This document shows, one piece after another, positions 37,133-46,394 of a stretch of DNA of 64,000 nt. The position numbers were made by a program, and so were the translations under genes. A model generated the notes under the pieces. That model saw only the letters and a list, made by a program, of their open reading frames with translations. It was not told the DNA's origin and did not search any database. Position 1 is the first letter of the stretch, and each line of letters starts with the position of its first letter. The DNA is from Roseovarius sp. (GTDB lineage Bacteria; Pseudomonadota; Alphaproteobacteria; Rhodobacterales; Rhodobacteraceae). The stretch lies in NCBI GenBank assembly GCA_029212365.1, contig JARGOC010000005.1:62001-126000 (forward strand), read 5' to 3'.

Positions 37133-40073
37133 ATTCTTCTGCCTTGAACGATTCCATCAACAGCTTTGCTTCATGGCGTCGCAGGCAGGTGCGCGCGGTT
37201 TCACGGTGCTGACCGCCGGCGCTGCGCAATTCGGGGAAGATGGCAAACAATTCCTCACGTGCGGCGTTTTCCACGGCATTCAGGCCAATGTCACCGGCAT
37301 GGAAGCTTTCAGTGGCTATACCTTCGGCATAGATCACCTCGTGGCGGTCGAACATGATATGAATATATGTCACCTCGTCACATTCCTGCACGGTGACATC
37401 CTTGCCATCGACCAGATGTTTCGCAGGCACCAGAACTTCGCTTTCGCCAAACAGCAATTCGGCCCGGTATCCGGTGAACAATATCCGGTGTTGCGGCGAC
37501 ACCAGAAGAGGCACCCGCCCGCCATCTACGACCGAGGGTTTCACCGAAACTGGCGCAAAATCACCCTTGCCGCTGACTGTGCGCTTGCCAATCCAGCGGA
37601 TCGGGCGCAACCCGTGATCGCGCGTGACAACCATGTCACCCAGTGACAGGGTTTCAATCGCCCTTTCACCATGGCCCGTCAGGATTTTGGCACCCGGAGT
37701 GAAGCAGATGATGTTTTCAATCTCGTTGAAATTAACCACCGTGCCATCGGCCATCGAGAAGAACCCCGACAGGCCTGCGGCATCATCATCAAGGTTGGTA
37801 TAAGTGATATCCGATTGTGTGACGCCTGAGCTGAGATGCAGCGTGTCCCCATCGGTTTCATCGCCTTCACCACCCACAATGTTGATGGTGCCGGCACCTG
37901 CCTCGCCATAGTCCGCCAGATAGAAGGTATCATCCCCATCGCCGCCGGTGGCGGTATCGCCCTGGCCCAGCACAATGGTGTCATCTCCGTCGCCGCCACT
38001 GACCAAGTCTTTGCCCAACCCACCGACCAGCGAGTCGTTGCCAGCCCCACCATCCACGGTGTCTGAGCCTTCAAAGCCATAGATTTCGTCGTCGCCGTCC
38101 CCGCCATCGACACTGTCGTCACCCTTATCGGCACGCACGGTGTCATTGCCCAATCCCGCGTGGATAACATCATTGCCGGCACCGGCTTCAATGCTGTCAT
38201 CATTGCCACCCGTTGCGCTGTCGAGGTTATCCACCCGGTCGCCATCAGGATCCCCGGTATAGGCGGCATCAATGGTATCGGCACCACCCGTGCCCTCGAC
38301 CACATAATCCAGCCCGTTGGGAATACCCATCGCCTGAAGGGCTGCCTGGCTGCTGACATCCCCAGGGGCCACACCCATCAATGTCAGGCTTTCCCCATTG
38401 GGGAAGGTCAGCACAGCATTGCCCGTGCCATCGTCAGAGACAGTGACATCCGTTACCGTGATCGGATCGCCGCCCGCATCCGTCATAGCGCTGACATCCA
38501 GCTGATCATGGGCGCTAAATGTGCCATCGCCATTGTCCGTGGGCTGACCAAAGCCCTGCACAGTGTCATCACCGCCGCCATCTGCCAGCACAAGCGTGTC
38601 GTCGCCAGCGCCCAAAACGATGTTTTCGATCTCAGTAAAACCCGCCGTGGCCGTGCCATTGCTGATCGTGCCGGTTTCGGCGTTAGCGTCACTCAGATCA
38701 ACCGTCACGCCAGTGGTGGTCCCGCTCAGGTCCAGAACGTCGCCTGCGCCAAACTCATCGGTTTCACCACCAATGATGGTGTCATTGCCAAAGCTGTCTT
38801 CCAGCGCAAAAGTATCATCACCTTGCGACCCCGACAGGCTGTCATCTCCGGTGCCGCCTTCGATCAGGTCGTCGCCTCCCTGACCGTCGATATCATCATT
38901 GCCAGAGCCACCTTGCAGCGTGTCGCTCTCGGTTGAATAGCCGCCCTTGATGGTGTCATTCCCGGCACCGCCCATAACAAGGTCTTCGCCCAGATCGGCA
39001 TCCAGATAATCGTTGCCATCGTCGCCTGACATGGTGTCATTGCCGTACCAGCCGTGCATTTCGTCGTTGCCAGCACCCCCTTGCATGCTGTCGTCGCCTT
39101 CGCCGCCGTGGGCGTAATCATTGCCTTCGCCCCCCTGAAGGGTGTCATTGCCCGCTTCGCCGCGCAGGCTGTCGTCGTCAGCGCCACCTTTGATGACATC
39201 ATTGCCATCGCCGCCCATCAAGGTGTCATTGCCTGCATCACCCAGCAGGCTGTCGTCACCAGATTCGCCCAGGACACTATCGTTGCCATCGCCGCCCAAT
39301 ACGGTGTCATTGCCCGTCTCGGCATAAACCACATCGTCGCCGGTGCCCGCATCGATACTGTCATTGCCTGATCCGGCCCCGATGGTGTCATTGCCACCTT
39401 CGGCACGGATGCTGTCATCATTGTTGCCAGCCAGATTGTCGTTGTTGTCAACGCGATCCCCATGGGGATCACCGCCGTAGCCGGCATTGATCAGTTCACC
39501 TGCATTGGTGCCTTCGACGATGAAATCGGGTGCAGGCGGAATGTCGAATGTAAAATCGCTGAGCCCCGAACCACCGGATTGGGTGCCCTCGGGGCCGTTT
39601 TCATAGGTCATGGTCAGTTGCGAGACGCTCCCCGGCAAATTGACCGTGATATCATTGGCCGTCCCACCTGCGGAGTTGATTGAAACTGACCCATCGGAAT
39701 TGGTTGTGATCAATTCATCCTGCACATTGCCGAGACCGGCGATCACATCCGCCGCCGGGATCAGAACACCATCTTCGTCATAGGCGTAGATGGTCCAGTA
39801 ATCATCATAGGTTGGTTCACTGCCATTGACGTGGTTGATCGTGAAGGCAAGGTTTTCAACCGGGGTCGAGAACTGATAATCAGCCGTGATCGCAGAGTTA
39901 ACGAACGCGGCGCCGAATTCCGAAACACCGGTGCCGCCGGCATCTGCGTTCCAGGCATCATTTGAAAACGTGCCAGTGACAATAGTGCTGTTTCCACCTT
40001 CCGAGAGGGTCGTGGTTCCGCTTTCGGCGAAGCCATCGCTGCCAAGCCAAACAGCATTGTCCAATGTCGCCAT
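37131..40073 (-). CDS. RTX calcium-binding exoprotein with C-terminal Hint domain (1)
   Basis: A 980-residue extracellular protein. After an N-terminal beta-rich domain (about residues 1-190) come two blocks of GGxGxDxLxG calcium-binding nonapeptides (about 200-430 and 640-740), then a Hint (hedgehog/intein) domain from Cys790 (ICFTPGAKILTGHGERAIETL) to about residue 960. The Hint TxxH block (TRDHG) and SPQHRILF are intact. Such proteins are normally exported by type I secretion; Hint domains can self-cleave at the cysteine. ATG 40073 with GGAG upstream is preferred over an ATG 16 codons earlier. It has a close relative next door. Confidence 0.85.
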   Translation of the reverse strand: MATLDNAVWLGSDGFAESGTTTLSEGGNSTIVTGTFSNDAWNADAGGTGVSEFGAAFVNSAITADYQFSTPVENLAFTINHVNGSEPTYDDYWTIYAYDEDGVLIPAADVIAGLGNVQDELITTNSDGSVSINSAGGTANDITVNLPGSVSQLTMTYENGPEGTQSGGSGLSDFTFDIPPAPDFIVEGTNAGELINAGYGGDPHGDRVDNNDNLAGNNDDSIRAEGGNDTIGAGSGNDSIDAGTGDDVVYAETGNDTVLGGDGNDSVLGESGDDSLLGDAGNDTLMGGDGNDVIKGGADDDSLRGEAGNDTLQGGEGNDYAHGGEGDDSMQGGAGNDEMHGWYGNDTMSGDDGNDYLDADLGEDLVMGGAGNDTIKGGYSTESDTLQGGSGNDDIDGQGGDDLIEGGTGDDSLSGSQGDDTFALEDSFGNDTIIGGETDEFGAGDVLDLSGTTTGVTVDLSDANAETGTISNGTATAGFTEIENIVLGAGDDTLVLADGGGDDTVQGFGQPTDNGDGTFSAHDQLDVSAMTDAGGDPITVTDVTVSDDGTGNAVLTFPNGESLTLMGVAPGDVSSQAALQAMGIPNGLDYVVEGTGGADTIDAAYTGDPDGDRVDNLDSATGGNDDSIEAGAGNDVIHAGLGNDTVRADKGDDSVDGGDGDDEIYGFEGSDTVDGGAGNDSLVGGLGKDLVSGGDGDDTIVLGQGDTATGGDGDDTFYLADYGEAGAGTINIVGGEGDETDGDTLHLSSGVTQSDITYTNLDDDAAGLSGFFSMADGTVVNFNEIENIICFTPGAKILTGHGERAIETLSLGDMVVTRDHGLRPIRWIGKRTVSGKGDFAPVSVKPSVVDGGRVPLLVSPQHRILFTGYRAELLFGESEVLVPAKHLVDGKDVTVQECDEVTYIHIMFDRHEVIYAEGIATESFHAGDIGLNAVENAAREELFAIFPELRSAGGQHRETARTCLRRHEAKLLMESFKAEE

Positions 40074-40273
40074 TACTTGTGCTCCATACGTCTCGTTTGC
40101 CGGGTTGGCCGGGAATTGCATTCACAATTCAGGCCCCTACCGCTGCAGGCAGGCTGGGAGAGCCGGGGTGTCTTGGCTTAACTCTAGATTTTGGATGGGG
40201 CTGAATTAGGGACACAGACCGTCAAAAAAGAGACAGCTTGCCCTCCGTTGGCCCCATTTGGAGCCAGCGCGGA

Positions 40274-42817
40274 TCAGGCCACCATTGATATGCCCAAACC
40301 TTGTGGCACCAACAGCCTCGCTTCGTGTGCTTTTAGACAGATCCGCGCGGTTTCCCCATAAGAGTGTGGATCGCTGCGCAACGCGGGGAACGCGGTGAAA
40401 AGGTCTTCGCGGGCATGGCCGAAAATCGCAGCAATCCCAATATCACCGGCAAAGAAACTCTCGGTCGCAGCCCCTTCGGCATAGATCACTTCGTGGGTGT
40501 CAAACATCAGGTGAATATAGGTCACCAGCGGGCAAGGCGCGCGCAGCACATTCACGCCATCCTCAAGGTGAGTGGCCGCGGCCAGCACCTCGTCTGTGCC
40601 AAAATAAAGCTGGCAATCATACCCTTCAAACAACACCCTGTGTTGTGGTGATACCAACAGCGATCGGCGCGCGCCAATCACATGTGGCGAGATGTGAACG
40701 GGTGCAAATTTGCCCCGCCCCGGAACCTGGGAGGTCCCGACCCAGCGCAATGGCTGTGCCCCGTGATCGCGCGTCATCACCATGTCACCGGGTTTCAAGC
40801 TTTCGACCGGGCGCTCGCCCGTTTCGGTCAGGATCATTGTGCCGGGCGTAAAGCAGATGATGTTCTCAATATCGGTGAACGTCACCACTGTGCCGTCGGC
40901 CATGGTGAAACTGCCCGACTGCGCGCCGGTGTCGGTGCTGGAAACGAAGGTGATATCATCCAGGGTGACATCGGGGTTCAGTTGCAGCGTGTCGTTGTCG
41001 CTGCTGCCCTCATTGCCGCCGCTCAGGATGATCGTGCCGCTGCCGGCTTCACCGAGATCGCTCAGCACGAAGGTGTCATCCCCCGTGCCGCCCTCGGCGA
41101 TGTCGCCCTGCGCCACCTCGATCACATCGTCGCCCGCGCCGCCCACAAGGCTGTCGGCCCCGGTGCCACCGGTCAAGGTGTCATTGCCCGCGCCGCCCTC
41201 CAGCGTGTCGTTGCCTGCGTCGCCCTCCAATATGTCGTCGCCCGTGCCGCCCAGCACGCTGTCGTTGCCGGCTCCGCCGGTCAGGCTGTCATTCCCGGTG
41301 CCGCCATCGACAAAGTCATCGTCGGCCCCGGCGTCAATCGTATCGTTGCCAGCACCACCGGTCAGGCTGTCGGCTGAGCCGCTGCCTCCCGCATCGGTGA
41401 TCAGATCGTCGCCGTCACCACCGTCGATCGTGTCACCGCTGGCGTCGCTGCCACCCAGGATCGTATCATCCCCGGCCTCGCCAAAGATCAGGTCCGAGCC
41501 GTCGCCGCCGTCGATGCTGTCGGCCCCGTCTTCGGGCAGCACAGCGTCAAAATGGATGTCCGTCAGATAGATAGCCTGGGTGCCGTTCAGCCCGTTGGAA
41601 TAGATCAGTTCGATCTGCGCCACTGGCCCTGCGATCTGCACCCCGACCGAGCCACCGGCATCCGCCGCTTCATCAGACCCGCTGCCTGCGGTGATCGTGT
41701 TGCCTGATGTGGTTTCATCGCCATACACCGTGAAGCTGACCGCCACAGGGTTGCCGTCAGCATCATAGGCGTTGACAGTGATTGTGTCGATGTGGTTGCC
41801 AGCATAGGTATCTATGTCATTGATATTGAAGCTGACATTTTCCACCTCATCGGCATAGATACTGCCAGGTGCGGCGGCAAAGTCAATTGTGGTGGTCGAG
41901 GTCGCGCCGTCGCCGTCGCCAAAGAGCGCGGCGCTCGAATCGGCGTCAAACGGGTTGCCCGCACCGACATGCTGCGCTTCGCTGCTGTCGATGGTGATGG
42001 TGGGGGTGTTATTGCCGGTATCGGTGAAGCTGACCGACACCTCCATCTCACCGGTGATCTGTGTGAACCCGTCCGAGACCTCGGTCCCATCAAGGTCAGC
42101 CGCCTCCCAGCTGAGAAACTCTCCTGTGCTGGCTTCGGGGCCATTGTTGCCCCCATAGATTTCATCGTCGCCATCCCCGCCCGAGATCGTGTCGGCCCCG
42201 CTGCCACCCAGCACCGTATCAGCCCCGCCACCAGAGGTGATGTCATCATCGCCATCCCCGGCCGAGACCACATCAGCCGTATTGCCAGGGCCAATGCTGT
42301 CATCCTCAAAATCGGTGTAGCCGGTATCGATCACATCGTCGCCGCTGGTGCCATCCACCGCTGCGTCATCAGCCACATAATTGGTGATGTTAAAGGCCGG
42401 ATCGCCGGAGGTCAGCACATTGGTATTGCTGTCGTAGGAGACCACCTCATAGCTGCGTCCGGGGATAAGCGGGCGCTCTGAGAGGGTGTAGAACCCGCTC
42501 GCCGCGCCGTTCTCCACATCGAGCTGAACAACGTCGAACTCTTCGCCCGTCACCGTGTCGCGGATGGTCCAGCCTCGCTCCGCATCCACATTCGAGCCCA
42601 CAGAGCTATTGCCGCCAATGGTCACATCGGCGGTGGCCGATTCACTGCCCCGGTTGTCATCATCAAGCGTAAAGCCCTGGATGCCCGCCTCGTTGTCGGT
42701 GATCGTTGCCGTGCCTGTGGTGTTGGGTGGGCCCGACCAGGTAAAGGTCGCGCCGGTGCCAGTCGCAAAAATCCCCGCAGGGTCCTGATCATATAGTCCA
42801 ACCGTATATGTGGCCAT
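40274..42817 (-). CDS. RTX calcium-binding exoprotein with C-terminal Hint domain (2)
   Basis: An 847-residue paralogue of the downstream gene. The N-terminal 130 residues differ; a VDGTSGDDVIDTGYTDFEDD segment begins the calcium-binding repeats, a beta-rich domain (about 230-420) follows, then a second dense repeat block and a Hint domain from Cys655 (ICFTPGTMILTETGERPVESL) with TxxH (TRDHG) and SPQHRVLF. The last 193 residues align closely with the neighbour's last 191. No secretion genes are near, so the type I exporter must be elsewhere. The tandem pair probably arose by duplication. Confidence 0.85.
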   Translation of the reverse strand: MATYTVGLYDQDPAGIFATGTGATFTWSGPPNTTGTATITDNEAGIQGFTLDDDNRGSESATADVTIGGNSSVGSNVDAERGWTIRDTVTGEEFDVVQLDVENGAASGFYTLSERPLIPGRSYEVVSYDSNTNVLTSGDPAFNITNYVADDAAVDGTSGDDVIDTGYTDFEDDSIGPGNTADVVSAGDGDDDITSGGGADTVLGGSGADTISGGDGDDEIYGGNNGPEASTGEFLSWEAADLDGTEVSDGFTQITGEMEVSVSFTDTGNNTPTITIDSSEAQHVGAGNPFDADSSAALFGDGDGATSTTTIDFAAAPGSIYADEVENVSFNINDIDTYAGNHIDTITVNAYDADGNPVAVSFTVYGDETTSGNTITAGSGSDEAADAGGSVGVQIAGPVAQIELIYSNGLNGTQAIYLTDIHFDAVLPEDGADSIDGGDGSDLIFGEAGDDTILGGSDASGDTIDGGDGDDLITDAGGSGSADSLTGGAGNDTIDAGADDDFVDGGTGNDSLTGGAGNDSVLGGTGDDILEGDAGNDTLEGGAGNDTLTGGTGADSLVGGAGDDVIEVAQGDIAEGGTGDDTFVLSDLGEAGSGTIILSGGNEGSSDNDTLQLNPDVTLDDITFVSSTDTGAQSGSFTMADGTVVTFTDIENIICFTPGTMILTETGERPVESLKPGDMVMTRDHGAQPLRWVGTSQVPGRGKFAPVHISPHVIGARRSLLVSPQHRVLFEGYDCQLYFGTDEVLAAATHLEDGVNVLRAPCPLVTYIHLMFDTHEVIYAEGAATESFFAGDIGIAAIFGHAREDLFTAFPALRSDPHSYGETARICLKAHEARLLVPQGLGISMVA

Positions 42818-43009
42818 AACTCGTTCTGCCTAATCCTCAAAGGGATCGGCGGTCTTTCTGCCGTCTGATCCTGGTGGGCGAAGCGGTACTGACTGCTCCG
42901 TTTCCAATTCTGATACAATCGCTCTGCGGCGGGATCAGAGCGGGATTTGGACGAGTTTTTGACGAATTGGGGTGATTTCAGGGCAGGATCAGACGCCAAA
43001 ACTGGCTGA

Positions 43010-44215
43010 TCAGGTCACTTTGGCGCGTGTCTTATACTCGGGCTTGTCCCACAAGCGATCATTCACCACCCGTGCGATGATCTCCACCGCGCGGACGATA
43101 TCATCGTCATTCAAATACAGCGGCGTGATGCCAAAGCGCATAATGTCAGGGGCGCGGAAATCGCCAATCACACCCTCGGCAATACAGGCCTGCATCGCGC
43201 CGTAACCGTGCTCAAACTCAAAGCTGACATGGCTGCCACGCAGCTCCGGGTCTCGTGGGCTGGCCAATTTCAGGTCGGGGCAGGCGGCCTCGATCCCTTT
43301 GATGAAGGCCTGGCTGAGGCGGGTGGAGGCGGAATACAGCGCCTGCATGTCCACATCCTCCCAGATGTCCAAAGCGGCCTCTAATGCGGCCAGCGCCAGT
43401 ATCGGCGGGGTGCCGACGCGCATCCGCTCAATCCCGGTGCCCGCCCGGTAGCTGGGATCAAAGGCAAAAGGCTCAGCATGTCCAAGCCACCCCGACAGGG
43501 CAGGGGAAACCTCGGCGATGTGGCGCGGGGCCACATAAATAAAGGCTGGCGCACCGGGGCCAGCGTTGAGGTATTTGTAAGTGCAACCCACCGCAAAATC
43601 AGCTTTGGCGCTGGCCAGATGCACGTCAACCGCGCCCGCACTATGGGCCAGATCCCAGATTGTCAGCGCGCCTGCTGCATGGGCCTTGGCGGTTATCGCC
43701 CACATGTTGTGCCGTCGTGCGCTGCGGTAATCCACATCCGTCAGCATCACCACAGCCACCTCATCGGTGATCGCGGATTCGACATCCTCAGGGGCCACAA
43801 CCCGCAGCTCGTGCCCCCGGTCCAAGGACCGGATCAAGCCTTCGGCCATGTATACATCGGACGGAAAATTGCCGGTGTCGCTCAGGATGACCCGGCGCTC
43901 GGGGCGCAGTTCTAACGCCGCCGCCAGCGCCTGATAGACCTTGATGCTCAACGTTTCACCCAGCACCACATGGCCCGGTTCGGCCCCGATCAGGCGCCCC
44001 AGCCGATCACCGACGGCCACGGGCTGCGCCATCCAGCCGGCCTTGTTCCAGCCGGTGATCAGCATCTCACCCCATTCATCACGCGCCACGCGGGTCATCG
44101 CGGCTGGCACGCGCTGGGGCAGGGGGCCCAGTGAATTGCCATTGAGGTAGATCACCCCCTGGGGCATGTGAAACATCTCGCGCGTGTGCTCAAACGGATC
44201 ACTTATCTCAATCAA
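43010..44215 (-). CDS. kynU: Kynureninase
   Basis: A 401-residue PLP enzyme that cleaves kynurenine (or 3-hydroxykynurenine) to anthranilate (or 3-hydroxyanthranilate) and alanine in tryptophan breakdown. Family features are the N-terminal MPQGVIYLNGNSLGPLP, the WDLAHSAGAVDVHL segment, and the PLP lysine in TYKYLNAGPGAPAF. Its ATG overlaps the stop of the upstream YjbR-family gene (ATGA). Tryptophan dioxygenase and formamidase genes are not in the window. Confidence 0.95.
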   Translation of the reverse strand: MIEISDPFEHTREMFHMPQGVIYLNGNSLGPLPQRVPAAMTRVARDEWGEMLITGWNKAGWMAQPVAVGDRLGRLIGAEPGHVVLGETLSIKVYQALAAALELRPERRVILSDTGNFPSDVYMAEGLIRSLDRGHELRVVAPEDVESAITDEVAVVMLTDVDYRSARRHNMWAITAKAHAAGALTIWDLAHSAGAVDVHLASAKADFAVGCTYKYLNAGPGAPAFIYVAPRHIAEVSPALSGWLGHAEPFAFDPSYRAGTGIERMRVGTPPILALAALEAALDIWEDVDMQALYSASTRLSQAFIKGIEAACPDLKLASPRDPELRGSHVSFEFEHGYGAMQACIAEGVIGDFRAPDIMRFGITPLYLNDDDIVRAVEIIARVVNDRLWDKPEYKTRAKVT

Positions 44216-44565
44216 AGGCCCAACTCCGCGCGCAGTTTTTTGGTCAGCTTGGCGACAACCATGTCATAGGACATTATCAGATGTTCCTTTAACGCGTCGT
44301 CCGACAGGCCTGGTTCGCCGTAGACCTGCAACCACTTCATCCCGCGTGAGGCCAGATAAGGAGCGGGGCGAATGCCCGGCTGATCTTGCAACACCTCATA
44401 GGCGATCTCGGAGGCCTTGAAGGTAAATGCATCCTTGCCGTCGTTCCAGCCGCAGATGGCAAACACCTTGCCGCCCACCTTCCACACGTCCGCATTGCCC
44501 CATTGCACCACATGGGTGGTGGCGCGCAGGCCTTTGCAAAAACTGTTGTACTCTTCGCGGTTCAT
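44212..44565 (-). CDS. MmcQ/YjbR family protein
   Basis: A 117-residue member of the YjbR (CyaY-like fold) family, small proteins of unclear role sometimes described as DNA-binding. Typical segments are WGNADVWKVGGKVFAICGWNDG and KWLQVYGEPGLSDDALKEHLIMSYDMVVAKL. It overlaps kynU by 4 bp and is probably translated with it. No biochemical link to kynurenine breakdown is known to me. Confidence 0.85.
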   Translation of the reverse strand: MNREEYNSFCKGLRATTHVVQWGNADVWKVGGKVFAICGWNDGKDAFTFKASEIAYEVLQDQPGIRPAPYLASRGMKWLQVYGEPGLSDDALKEHLIMSYDMVVAKLTKKLRAELGL

Positions 44566-44949
44566 TCAGGCGCTCTCCGGTCTGTGGTTCTGTCGTGCCA
44601 GTGATACACAGCAGCACCGCTTTTGCCAGCCGGTTGAGAGATGGGGGGCGGTTATCGCCTGTACATGCCGGTAATGTCGGCTTTGAGCCCAAAGCTGACC
44701 TTACATTTGGAACACCCAGCCGGTTAACAGCCGCTTTAGCGGCCCGGCCATCGTCAGCCCCTCCCTTGGGCTGGCGATATGTCTGAGCAAGGTGCGTCTT
44801 TCGCTCTTATGGGCGTATTTTGCGGGCACAAAGCACTCCAGAATATCTGTCGGTTCGCCACCCCAGGGGCTGCCGTTGACCTTCTGTTGCCAGGTCTATG
44901 CAAATGACCGGTCTGTCCGCAAAGCAGCCATTCGCTCTGCTGCACCTCA
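44566..44949. other. Gene-free interval with an imperfect palindrome
   Basis: About 384 bp with no credible gene. Near 44674-44697 the imperfect palindrome GTCGGCTTT-GAGCCC-AAAGCTGAC occurs. A similar string is found near 61025 (ATGTCCGTTCTGAGCCC against ATGTCGGCTTTGAGCCC here). The interval may hold a repeat remnant plus the kynU-operon promoter. Confidence 0.4.
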
Positions 44950-45702
44950 TCAAATCTGTCCGCCCGCAATCTCGATTGCCTGCCCGTTCACACTCTCCGA
45001 GCCGGGCGCACAGAGCCACAGCGCTGCCGCCGCCACCTCATCGGGGGAAATCAGGCGTTTATGCTTGTTGGCATCCACCATCACGGCGCGGGCCTGATCC
45101 GGTGTCACCTTGGCGCGCTGGGCAATCGAGGTCACATTGCGTTTGACGATCTCAGTGTCGACATAGCCGGGGCAAATGGCGTTGAACGTCATCTCAGACC
45201 CCAGATAATCCTCGCTTAACGCGCGGATCAGCCCGACCATTCCGTGCTTGGAGGCAGTATAGGCCGCCGCCCCCTTCAACCCCTTGATGCCTGCGATGGA
45301 GGAGATCGCAATCACCCGCCCCCAACCGGCCTGCATCATGCCCGGCAGGCACTCCCGAATGGTCAGAAACGTGCCATCCAGATTGGTGGCCATGGTGCGG
45401 CGCCAGAGCTCCATGTCGGTTTTGGGGATCGAGCGCCCCTCGGCAATCCCCGCATTGGGGATGCAGATGTGCACTGGCCCACGCTCGGTAATGGCCTGCG
45501 CGATGCCGGATGTTACACTTTGCTCGTCGCTCACATCCATTTGCACGGGATGCAGGTGATCGGATGCAACGCTCTGCAATACCTCCAGCCGCCGCCCGGT
45601 GATGGTCACCTCAGCGCCCGCCGCGGCCAAAGCCTGTGCAATCGCCAGCCCAATGCCGGTGCCGCCGCCAGTCACCAATGCGTGTTTTCCTGTCAGGGTC
45701 AT
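44950..45702 (-). CDS. Short-chain dehydrogenase/reductase (3-hydroxybutyrate dehydrogenase-like)
   Basis: A 250-residue classical SDR. It has the cofactor motif TGGGTGIG near residue 11, NAG (PNAGIAEG), the catalytic Ser (AISSIAG) and YxxxK (YTASKHG). The C-terminal NAICPGYVDTEIVKRN, then HKRLISPDEVAAAALWLCAPGSESVNGQAIEIAGGQI, resembles 3-hydroxybutyrate dehydrogenases and related hydroxyacyl reductases. ATG 45702 follows GGGAGGAAG; an in-frame upstream start is not needed. It is divergent from the methyltransferase gene. The substrate is uncertain. Confidence 0.85.
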   Translation of the reverse strand: MTLTGKHALVTGGGTGIGLAIAQALAAAGAEVTITGRRLEVLQSVASDHLHPVQMDVSDEQSVTSGIAQAITERGPVHICIPNAGIAEGRSIPKTDMELWRRTMATNLDGTFLTIRECLPGMMQAGWGRVIAISSIAGIKGLKGAAAYTASKHGMVGLIRALSEDYLGSEMTFNAICPGYVDTEIVKRNVTSIAQRAKVTPDQARAVMVDANKHKRLISPDEVAAAALWLCAPGSESVNGQAIEIAGGQI

Positions 45703-45790
45703 GGTCTTCCTCCCGATCGCCATGCTACGTCATTGGCATCTGTACACAAGAGCGTTGCGCCTGACCGGCCCGACCCAAGGAAGCTGCCCG

Positions 45791-46243
45791 ATGCTAAAAC
45801 AAATCGATACGCCACCCGTCTGGTTGGCGGGCTTCGTGGCCCTGGCCTGGATGCAGGCCCGCTGGCGGGATGCCGGGCTGAGTCTGGGCGGCACATGGGC
45901 GGATTTTGCAGGTGGTATCCTGCTGGGGGGCGGCCTCATTCTGATCTTGTTGGCAGCCTCCGAATTTCGCCGCCACAACACCACGATCATCCCGCATAAC
46001 ACCCCATCCCGGCTGATTCAGTCGGGCGTCTTTTCACGCAGCCGTAACCCGATTTACCTGGCTGATGTGCTGATTCTCGCAGGGCTGATTTTTCGCTGGG
46101 ATGCGGTTTTATCGTTGCCGCTCATTCCAGTATTCCTTTGGATTTTGGAAAAACGCTTTATCCTGCCCGAGGAAACCCTTATGAGACAGGCGTTCAAGGC
46201 CGAGTATGCACGATATGAACGCAAGGTCAGACGCTGGATCTAA
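45791..46243 (+). CDS. Isoprenylcysteine carboxyl methyltransferase-like membrane methyltransferase
   Basis: A 150-residue membrane protein with about four helices. The SRNPIYLADVLILAG motif and the C-terminal EKRFILPEETLMRQAFKAEYARYERKVRRWI are the core of ICMT/PEMT-like methyltransferases, which bind S-adenosylmethionine at the membrane. Bacterial members often methylate lipids or unknown substrates. ATG 45791 begins a soluble N-terminus before the first helix; a longer frame from 45599 overlaps the divergent SDR gene and is rejected. Confidence 0.8.
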   Translation: MLKQIDTPPVWLAGFVALAWMQARWRDAGLSLGGTWADFAGGILLGGGLILILLAASEFRRHNTTIIPHNTPSRLIQSGVFSRSRNPIYLADVLILAGLIFRWDAVLSLPLIPVFLWILEKRFILPEETLMRQAFKAEYARYERKVRRWI

Positions 46244-46394
46244 CCAAATGCCGCAGCGCGATTGCGACCATTCTTTGCAATCACGCGACATGGGGTTGCG
46301 CATGGTTCAACGTGCATTCTGGGATGGAACATGACAGTTGCGGCTTCACAATTGTGCCGCTGCCAAGCGACGACCAAAGACCAAGGGGACAGAC

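Noticed and set aside
37700..42600. Regularly repeated GTCATTGCC/GCCGCC units that could look like a repeat array
   Set aside because: They are codon-level repeats of RTX nonapeptides within two open reading frames, not CRISPR or satellite DNA.
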